A DNA stretch of 5,376 nt from a bacterium. Lineage in GTDB: Bacteria > Krumholzibacteriota > Krumholzibacteria > LZORAL124-64-63. Positions 1-5,376 of the stretch are shown in pieces (positions within the stretch are counted from its first letter, which is position 1; the number at the start of each line of letters is the position of its first letter). Made by a program: the position numbers and the translations under genes. The stretch lies in the NCBI GenBank assembly GCA_003646045.1, contig QNDV01000201.1:1-5376 (forward strand), in the 5' to 3' direction. The notes under the pieces were generated by a model that saw only the letters and a list, made by a program, of their open reading frames with translations, made no database searches and had not been told where the DNA came from.

Positions 1-1158
<1,158 letters not shown>

Positions 1159-1170
1159 GCAGTCAGGGGC

Positions 1171-1176
1171 AAGGGA
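1171..1176 (+). promoter_or_regulatory. Ribosome binding site of the outer-membrane protein gene
   Basis: AAGGGA lies one base before the ATG at 1178, and a further G-rich stretch (AGGGGC) sits at 1164-1169. The spacing of AAGGGA is tight. The start is still preferred because it gives a complete signal peptide directly after the glnS stop. In the same frame the codons upstream of 1178 overlap glnS and encode no plausible export signal. Confidence 0.5.
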
Positions 1177-1177
1177 C

Positions 1178-2296
1178 ATGACGCTACGTCGGATGCCGCA
1201 TACGCTTCTGGTTTTTGCGATACTGGCCGGTTGGGCAGCAGGCGCCACCGCCCAGATGGGCCCGGGTGGCGGTGGCGGTGGCGGTGGAGCCTACGCCCTC
1301 GACGACGACGAGCGGAACCTCAAGTTCGCCGGCATTCCCATCCCGGGCTACAGCGACGTGCTGGGCTTCAACCTGGGCATCGTCGCCATGAGCTACTACA
1401 AGATGGACCGGTACGACGACGACCTGCCCCCCTCGAGCACCGGCGTTTTCGGTTTCTACAGCGAGAACAATTCGTGGATGGGCGCTGCCTTCCAGAAGTT
1501 CCATCTGGACGGAGACAAGTGGCGCGTCACCGCCGCCCTGGGCAAGGGCTCCGTCAAGTACCAGTTCAACCCCGCGTCCATCGGCCCGGGTTTCCCCGAC
1601 GTCTTCGTGGACTACACCACGGCCACCGACTTCGTCTTCGCCCAGGGCGCGCGACGCAGTTGGGGCGATCTCTACCTGGGTCTGGCAGTCCTGTCCTGGT
1701 CGGCCAAGGTGAATGTGGAACCCGATGTCATAGAGACCGAAAACGAGCGCTACACCGGCCCGGGCTTCACGGCCGAATGGGACCGTCGTGACCACATCAT
1801 GTATCCCACGTCGGGCTACGTCGCCGAGGGACGCTATCTGGTTTTCGACGATACGTTCGGCGCGGATCGCGATTTCCAGAAGCTGCACCTGACACTCAAC
1901 GGCTACCGGGACCTGGGTGACAGCACACGCGTGATGGCCGGGCGCATTCTGCATGACGCCGCCTACGGTGACGTCCCCTTCAGCGCCCAGTCCATCGTCA
2001 ACGGCAACCGGAACCTGCGCGGCTACTCCAATGGGCGCCACCGGGCCGACCAGCTCATGATGGTGGAGGCCGAGTACCGCTGGAACTTCGCCGGCCGCTG
2101 GGGAGCCGTGGCCTTCGCGGGCCTGGCCTGGTCCGCCGACGATTTGTCGGAAATGTCCCTGGGCGATACCCTGCCCGCATCGGGCCTGGGTGTACGCTTC
2201 CGGATTATCGAGACCTACAAGATCAATGCACGCATCGACTATGGTTGGGGCAAGGACGATCAGGCTGTCTACTTCTCCATCGGCGAGGCCTACTGA
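1178..2296 (+). CDS. POTRA-less Omp85/BamA-TamA-type outer membrane beta-barrel protein
   Basis: A 372-residue exported protein. The ATG at 1178 follows AAGGGA at 1171-1176 and begins a Sec signal peptide: basic MTLRR, a hydrophobic core at residues 9-20, and a likely cut after Ala-Thr-Ala at residue 25. A run of eight glycines (residues 30-37) and an acidic patch (LDDDER) come next, then a barrel-like sequence of alternating polar and aromatic residues to the end. Two Omp85 (D15 surface antigen) signatures are visible: WDRRDHIMYPTSG at 201-213, like the family's DTRDN..YPTRG, and NLRGYSNGR at 279-287, equivalent to the (V/L)RGF/Y motif of the loop that folds into the barrel. The protein ends in a strand with a terminal Tyr, as expected for a beta-signal. 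There is no room for POTRA domains. The substrate or partner is unknown; insertion of proteins or lipids is family-based inference. It lies 19 nt after glnS. Confidence 0.85.
   Translation: MTLRRMPHTLLVFAILAGWAAGATAQMGPGGGGGGGGAYALDDDERNLKFAGIPIPGYSDVLGFNLGIVAMSYYKMDRYDDDLPPSSTGVFGFYSENNSWMGAAFQKFHLDGDKWRVTAALGKGSVKYQFNPASIGPGFPDVFVDYTTATDFVFAQGARRSWGDLYLGLAVLSWSAKVNVEPDVIETENERYTGPGFTAEWDRRDHIMYPTSGYVAEGRYLVFDDTFGADRDFQKLHLTLNGYRDLGDSTRVMAGRILHDAAYGDVPFSAQSIVNGNRNLRGYSNGRHRADQLMMVEAEYRWNFAGRWGAVAFAGLAWSADDLSEMSLGDTLPASGLGVRFRIIETYKINARIDYGWGKDDQAVYFSIGEAY
1265..1288 (+). repeat. Hexanucleotide GGTGGC tract encoding Gly8
   Basis: Three perfect GGTGGC units followed by GGTGGA encode eight consecutive glycines (residues 30-37) just after the predicted signal peptide cleavage site. 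The unit length is a multiple of three, so gain or loss of units would change linker length without shifting the frame. It probably forms a flexible linker before the barrel. Confidence 0.8.
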
Positions 2297-2306
2297 CGCG
2301 CCACCG

Positions 2307-2335
2307 TTGACACGTCGCCGCCACGTGCCGAGAAT
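2307..2335 (+). promoter_or_regulatory. Candidate sigma70-type promoter for selD
   Basis: A perfect -35 box TTGACA (2307-2312) is separated by 17 nt from GAGAAT (2330-2335), which matches the -10 consensus at 4 of 6 positions including the key A and final T. It lies in the 69-nt gap between the outer-membrane protein gene and selD and would start a transcript near 2342, giving a leader of about 25 nt that contains the strong ribosome binding site. No terminator is visible between the two genes, so read-through from upstream is also possible. Pattern match only. Confidence 0.55.
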
Positions 2336-2352
2336 GTAGGGACCAGACGACG

Positions 2353-2363
2353 AAAGGAGGTGA
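2353..2363 (+). promoter_or_regulatory. Extended Shine-Dalgarno sequence of selD
   Basis: AAAGGAGGTGA is complementary over 11 nt to the usual anti-Shine-Dalgarno end of bacterial 16S rRNA. GGAGG ends 5 nt before the ATG at 2366. This decides the true selD start: it lies upstream of the in-frame TGA and has no counterpart before the false TTG start at 2444. Confidence 0.9.
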
Positions 2364-2365
2364 CC

Positions 2366-3421
2366 ATGTCGTTCGACGAGAAAGTCTTTTTGACCCAATT
2401 CGCCAAGAGCGCCGGCTGAGCTGCCAAGCTGAGTCCGGGGGACTTGTCCGAGATTCTGGAATCCATCCGCGCCGCCGCGCCCAAGAACCTCCTGGTGGGG
2501 TTCGAGACGTCGGACGACGCCGGCGTGTACCGTCTGGACGACACGCGGGCCGTGGTCTGCACCGCCGACTTCATCACTCCCGTGGTCGACGACCCGCGCA
2601 CCTTCGGCCGGATAGCCGCGGCCAACAGCCTGAGCGATGTCTACGCCATGGGCGGTCGCCCCCTGCTGGCGCTGAACCTGCTGGGTTATCCCCCGGCCAG
2701 CGTGTCCAACACGGTGCTGGGCGAGATCCTGGCCGGTGCCGCCGGGATCTGCACCGAGGCGGCCTGTGCCGTGGCCGGTGGGCACTCGGTACGAGACGCG
2801 GAAGTAAAATTCGGCCTGAGTGTCACCGGCGAGGTCCATCCCGACCGTATCCTGCGCAACAGCACCGCCACGGCCGGCGACCGTCTGCTGCTGACCAAGC
2901 CCCTGGGCACCGGGGCCCTGGTGGCGGCCATGAAGAAGGGGCGCCTGGACGAAGCGGGCTACGAAGCGCTGGTCACCTGCATGACCGCCCTGAACCGCTG
3001 CGGCGCCGAGGTCCAGCCCCTGGGCGTGACGGCGGCCACGGATATCACCGGCTTCGGCCTGACGGGCCACGGACTGGAAATGGCGCGGGGCGCGGACCTG
3101 ACCTTCCACATCGACCCCGGCGCCCTGCCCCTGCTGCCGGAGGCCGTGGCGCTGTGCGGCGAAGGCTTCACCTGTGGCGGCACCAACAGCAACGCCGGTT
3201 TCACCGGTGAATCCATCAGCTACGCCCCCGCGGTGGATGAAGCCATGATCGGCCTGCTCAATGATCCCCAGACCAGCGGTGGCCTGCTGCTGGCTGTCCC
3301 CGCCAATCGGGTCGCCGCGGTCCAGGAGACCGTTCTGGCCCACGGAGCCCTCTGCGCGGTTGAAATCGGCGAAGTGCGCCCCCGGTCCACCGACGGTCCC
3401 CTGCTCGTATTCGGCGACTGA
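2366..3421 (+). CDS. selD: Selenophosphate synthetase SelD, selenoprotein with Sec18 encoded by TGA at 2417-2419
   Basis: Makes selenophosphate, the selenium donor for Sec-tRNA and 2-selenouridine synthesis, from selenide and ATP. The full product is 351 residues with Sec, close to the 347 of E. coli SelD. The N-terminus reads MSFDEKVFLTQFAKSAG-Sec-AAKLSP, the standard SelD start in which this position is Cys or Sec; Lys21 matches the essential Lys20 of E. coli. Downstream motifs are NLLVGFETSDDAGVY (41-55), TADFITPVVDDP with Asp68, FGRIAAANSLSDVYAMGG with Asp91, AGGHS (137-141), LTKPLGTG (176-183), TDITGFGLTGH with Asp226, and NDPQTSGGLLLAV (299-311). The aspartates align with E. coli D51, D68, D91 and D227. 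The frame is open on both sides of the single TGA, and the terminal stop is also TGA. An automatic call starting at TTG 2444 would lose 26 residues, including the catalytic one. selA, selB and tRNA-Sec are not in the window. Confidence 0.96.
2417..2446 (+). promoter_or_regulatory. Sec codon (TGA) and candidate bacterial SECIS hairpin
   Basis: The TGA at 2417-2419 is followed by a stem 2430-2436 paired with 2440-2446: five Watson-Crick pairs, AGTCC with GGACT, plus two basal G-U wobbles. The three-base loop is GGG at 2437-2439. Seventeen nt separate the TGA from the loop. Bacterial SECIS elements sit inside the coding region just after the UGA, with a small loop that has a G in its first two positions, about 16-37 nt from the UGA; this fits. 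Recruitment of SelB with Sec-tRNA is inferred. The fold was done by eye, without an energy calculation. Confidence 0.75.
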
Positions 3422-3443
3422 TCCAGCCAAAACAGATTCCTGT

Positions 3444-3469
3444 TAAAGCACCACAGCGGCGGTCGATAA
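3444..3469 (+). promoter_or_regulatory. Possible sigma28 (FliA/SigD)-like promoter for the HDOD gene
   Basis: TAAA at 3444-3447 is followed after 14 nt by GTCGATAA at 3462-3469, which matches 7 of 8 bases of the flagellar sigma -10 element GCCGATAA. The usual spacing is 14-16 nt. A start near 3476 would give a leader of roughly 40 nt for the HDOD gene at 3515. The same DNA also holds a weak sigma70-like GATAAA, so the sigma factor is uncertain. Confidence 0.35.
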
Positions 3470-3503
3470 ACCCCACAGGTACCCGTGTGGCCCAGCCTCC
3501 CCC

Positions 3504-3509
3504 AAGGAG
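3504..3509 (+). promoter_or_regulatory. Ribosome binding site selecting GTG 3515
   Basis: AAGGAG ends 5 nt before the GTG at 3515. The alternative in-frame GTG at 3485 has no purine-rich sequence before it and lies inside a small inverted repeat (CCACA at 3473-3477, TGTGG at 3486-3490). The start is therefore set at 3515. Confidence 0.8.
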
Positions 3510-3514
3510 CGTCC

Positions 3515-4396
3515 GTGACGGTCAAGATCAACAAGTCCCTGATGGACCTGCATCCCCGCGAATTGAAGGGGGTGGTCCTGGATATCCCCACGCTGCCGGT
3601 GATCTACCAGGAGCTGTTCGCCAAGATGCAGAATCCGGACGTGGGCGTGCCCGAAATCGCCGAGATCATCTCCCTGGACCAGGCCCTGGCCACCAAGGTG
3701 CTGCATCTGGTTAATTCGGCCTTCTACGGCTATTCCAAACAGATCAAGACCATCAGCCGGGCCGTGGTGATCCTCGGTTTCCAGGCGGTGCGCTCGGCCG
3801 CCCTGGCCATCAGCGTGTTCGACTACTTCAAGGACGAGGAGTCCTCGGCAAACGTGGACATGCGCCGGTTCTGGGAGCACAGCATTGCCGTAGCCGCCAT
3901 CAGCAAGGTGCTGGCCGCTTCCCATCTGCAGAAGCAGCAGGAAGAAGCGTTCATCGTGGGTCTGCTCCATGACGTGGGCAAACTCATCGAGAAGCGCTAT
4001 TTCCCCGACGACTTCGACGAGGTCTGCACCGCCGCCGCCCAGCAGCACCTGTCGTGGTACGAGTGTGAAAAGCAGCTCTTCAACCTGAATCACGCCGGCA
4101 TCGGCGCCACCCTGTTCCGGGCCTGGAACTTCCCGCCGAGCGTGGTCGAGGTGGTCCGCAAACACCACTCCCCCGAGACGGCCATGACCCACTCCCAGCT
4201 GGCCAGCCTGGTCCATGTGGCCGACTACATTTCCTACGAGATGGAGCTCGGCGCGCCGGGGGCCTATCCGCCGAACAGCTGTGACCCGGCCGCCTTGTCC
4301 CTGCTGAACCTGGATCTCGAACAACTCTCCACCCACCAGGATCGTATCGATGAGGAAATTTCCCGCGCCCTGGAGATTCTCAAACTCGTGGAATAG
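3515..4396 (+). CDS. HDOD-domain signal-transduction protein
   Basis: A 293-residue soluble protein with no signal peptide or membrane segment. HDOD domains are non-enzymatic or weakly understood relatives of HD phosphohydrolases, found in bacterial signalling proteins linked to motility, cyclic-di-GMP and stress control. Residues 24-105 carry the typical N-terminal HDOD sequence: IPTLPVIYQEL, then VPEIAEIISLDQALATKVLHLVNSAFYG, then ISRAVVILGFQAVRSAAL. The HD core follows with His122, LLHDVGK at 151-156 (His152-Asp153), His193 in NHAGIGA, His217-His218 and HVADYIS with Asp237. The usual H...HD...H...HH...D metal ligands thus appear to be present, but no GYP motif is seen, so it is not a standard HD-GYP phosphodiesterase. 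There is no extra receiver, GGDEF or kinase domain. It has its own candidate promoter and a terminator, so it is probably monocistronic. The exact function is unknown. Confidence 0.9.
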   Translation: MTVKINKSLMDLHPRELKGVVLDIPTLPVIYQELFAKMQNPDVGVPEIAEIISLDQALATKVLHLVNSAFYGYSKQIKTISRAVVILGFQAVRSAALAISVFDYFKDEESSANVDMRRFWEHSIAVAAISKVLAASHLQKQQEEAFIVGLLHDVGKLIEKRYFPDDFDEVCTAAAQQHLSWYECEKQLFNLNHAGIGATLFRAWNFPPSVVEVVRKHHSPETAMTHSQLASLVHVADYISYEMELGAPGAYPPNSCDPAALSLLNLDLEQLSTHQDRIDEEISRALEILKLVE

Positions 4397-4408
4397 CTCC
4401 CCTGCCGA

Positions 4409-4438
4409 TTGACGCGCACTGAAGGCCGGCCCCATACT
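4409..4438 (+). promoter_or_regulatory. Possible sigma70-type promoter overlapping the terminator
   Basis: TTGACG (4409-4414), a 5 of 6 match to the -35 consensus, is followed after 18 nt by CATACT (4433-4438), a 4 of 6 match to TATAAT that forms the loop of the terminator hairpin. Transcription would begin near 4445, inside the 3' arm, so the new transcript could not form the hairpin. This would serve the phosphoesterase gene at 4481, which has only 25 nt between the terminator and its start. Pattern match only. Confidence 0.35.
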
Positions 4439-4455
4439 GGGCCGGCCGGTTTCTT
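4424..4455 (+). terminator. Intrinsic terminator after the HDOD gene
   Basis: A perfect 9-bp GC stem, GGCCGGCCC (4424-4432) with GGGCCGGCC (4439-4447), encloses the 6-nt loop CATACT. It is followed by GG and then TTTCTT (4450-4455). The T-run is short and interrupted, so termination may be incomplete. It begins 27 nt after the HDOD stop codon and ends 25 nt before the next start. Confidence 0.8.
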
Positions 4456-4470
4456 GCTGCCACCACCTCC

Positions 4471-4474
4471 GGAG
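4471..4474 (+). promoter_or_regulatory. Ribosome binding site of the phosphoesterase gene
   Basis: GGAG stands 6 nt before the GTG at 4481 and supports that start. The first strand of the phosphoesterase fold (RILFVGDMH) begins at residue 7, so little or no sequence is missing at the N-terminus. Confidence 0.7.
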
Positions 4475-4480
4475 CGCGAC

Positions 4481-5376
4481 GTGAACCCGAACGAGACCAG
4501 GATCCTTTTCGTGGGCGACATGCATCTGGGGACACGTCTGTCCCGGGTGCCAGCCGCTGTCGGGGATCCCCGGGATCTGGGCCCGGGCGCGGCCTGGTTG
4601 CGTACGTGCGGGAAGGCGGTGGATCTCGGGGTCCACGCCGTGGCCCTGGCCGGAGACGTAGTCAATCGCCGCAACGAACTCTTCGAGGCGCACCGCCCCC
4701 TGGACCAGGGTCTGGGTATTCTCGCCGACGCCGGCATCCCGGTGGTGGCCGTGGCAGGCAACCACGACACCACCACCCTGCCGAAGCTGGCTGCCAGGGA
4801 TCCCCGCCTGGAGTTGCTGGGACCGGACGGCACCTGGACCACCCGCGAAGTGACCGGACCAGGTGGACCGACGGTGCGTATCACGGGCTGGTCTTTTCCC
4901 CGCGAACATTGGGACAACAGTCCTCTGGCCACGCCTCCTCCTGCGGCGATGCCGGGCCGGACAACCTTCGGACTGTTGCACGGCGATCTGGACGCGACGG
5001 GCAGTCACTACGCCCCCGTCAGCAGTACCGGTTTGCTGTCCTGCAACTACGAGGGCTGGTTCCTGGGACACATCCATACTCCGGGGCAGGTGCCCGACGA
5101 CGGGCGGCCGTTCTATCTGGGTTCGTTGTCGGGACTCGATCCCACCGAGACTGATCGGCACGGTCCCCTGCTGGTGACGGTGGGCCAGGACGGTGCCATC
5201 GAGCGGGAACGTCTGGACCTGGCTCCCCTGCGCTGGGACGTGGTGGAGATCCCCTGTGCCGACCTGCACCGCCCCGAGGATGATCCGGTCAGCGTCGTGC
5301 TGGGCGGCCTCGAAAGTCACGTTGCCCGGATCGATCCACCCCCGGGCATGACCCTGGGTGTGCGCGTGATCCTGAC
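4481..5376 (+). CDS. SbcD/Mre11-like calcineurin-type metallophosphoesterase (3' end outside window)
   Basis: The frame is open from GTG 4481 to the window edge, giving 298 residues of a protein that is usually near 400 in this family. The five metallophosphoesterase motifs are in order: GDMH (Asp13, His15), GDVVN (Asp59), GNHD (Asn94, His95), LLHGD (His167) and GHIH (His197, His199). FYLGSLSGLDPTETDRHGP at 211-229 resembles the region after GHIH in SbcD, YhaO and Mre11 nucleases, where a short G-S-P/L segment is followed by an HG turn. Such proteins use two metal ions, usually manganese, to cut DNA ends, and commonly pair with an SbcC/Rad50-like ATPase encoded next door. The partner and the C-terminal capping region would lie beyond the right edge. 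It could also be a YhaO-like repair exonuclease rather than true SbcD. DNA as substrate is inferred from the family. Confidence 0.87.
   Translation, partial: MNPNETRILFVGDMHLGTRLSRVPAAVGDPRDLGPGAAWLRTCGKAVDLGVHAVALAGDVVNRRNELFEAHRPLDQGLGILADAGIPVVAVAGNHDTTTLPKLAARDPRLELLGPDGTWTTREVTGPGGPTVRITGWSFPREHWDNSPLATPPPAAMPGRTTFGLLHGDLDATGSHYAPVSSTGLLSCNYEGWFLGHIHTPGQVPDDGRPFYLGSLSGLDPTETDRHGPLLVTVGQDGAIERERLDLAPLRWDVVEIPCADLHRPEDDPVSVVLGGLESHVARIDPPPGMTLGVRVIL

Noticed and set aside
2417..2419. selD as a pseudogene with a nonsense mutation
   Set aside because: The stop falls at the one codon where Sec is known in this family, a SECIS-like hairpin follows, and the rest of the gene is intact.
2444..3421. 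selD starting at TTG 2444
   Set aside because: There is no ribosome binding site, and it would lack the catalytic Sec/Cys, Lys21 and the conserved N-terminus, all encoded in frame upstream across the TGA.
1184..3430. 748-codon open frame on the minus strand
   Set aside because: It lies antisense to the outer-membrane gene and selD, both well supported by motifs. Its translation is rich in Gly, Gln, His and Val without domain signatures, as expected of the complementary frame in GC-rich coding DNA.
3473..3490. Small inverted repeat CCACA-N8-TGTGG as terminator of selD
   Set aside because: Only five pairs, no T-run follows, and it lies about 50 nt after the stop codon. It may be chance.
4606..5154. 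Plus-strand open frames of 182 and 104 codons inside the phosphoesterase gene
   Set aside because: They are alternative frames of the open reading frame from 4481, which carries all five metallophosphoesterase motifs; the others show Arg/Gly/Pro-rich shadow composition.
3443..5320. 625-codon open frame on the minus strand
   Set aside because: It is antisense to the HDOD and phosphoesterase genes, which carry full family motifs. The translation has no recognisable domain and shows the same shadow-frame composition.

Overview
The window reads as a compact, GC-rich bacterial chromosome segment with five protein-coding genes, all on the + strand and tightly packed; no gene-free stretch is longer than about 95 bases. 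An outer-membrane beta-barrel protein with a signal peptide points to a Gram-negative (diderm) organism. An in-frame UGA in selD points to an organism that makes selenocysteine. I cannot assign a phylum from this sequence alone.

Layout: (1) positions 1-1158 hold the 3' part of glnS, glutaminyl-tRNA synthetase, with its start outside the window. (2) 1178-2296 is a small secreted Omp85/BamA-type beta-barrel protein without POTRA domains, 19 nt after glnS and probably co-transcribed with it. (3) 2366-3421 is selD, selenophosphate synthetase. Codon 18 is TGA, at the catalytic Cys/Sec position, followed by a short hairpin that fits a bacterial SECIS element; a plain gene caller would truncate this gene to a false start near 2444. 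selD has a good sigma70-like promoter and an almost perfect Shine-Dalgarno sequence. (4) 3515-4396 is an HDOD-domain signalling protein with a GTG start, preceded by a possible sigma28-like promoter and followed by a strong GC hairpin terminator. (5) 4481-5376 is the N-terminal part of an SbcD/Mre11-like metallophosphoesterase, open at the right edge. A possible promoter for it has its -10 element in the loop of the upstream terminator.

The genes do not form one pathway. They look like housekeeping and accessory functions side by side: aminoacylation, envelope, selenium metabolism, signalling and DNA repair. The most notable point is the selenoprotein SelD, an enzyme that makes the selenium donor needed for its own translation. 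Selenoprotein SelDs are known in other bacteria, so this is a recoding case that needs correct annotation, not a new system. Promoter, SECIS and operator calls are by-eye pattern matches.
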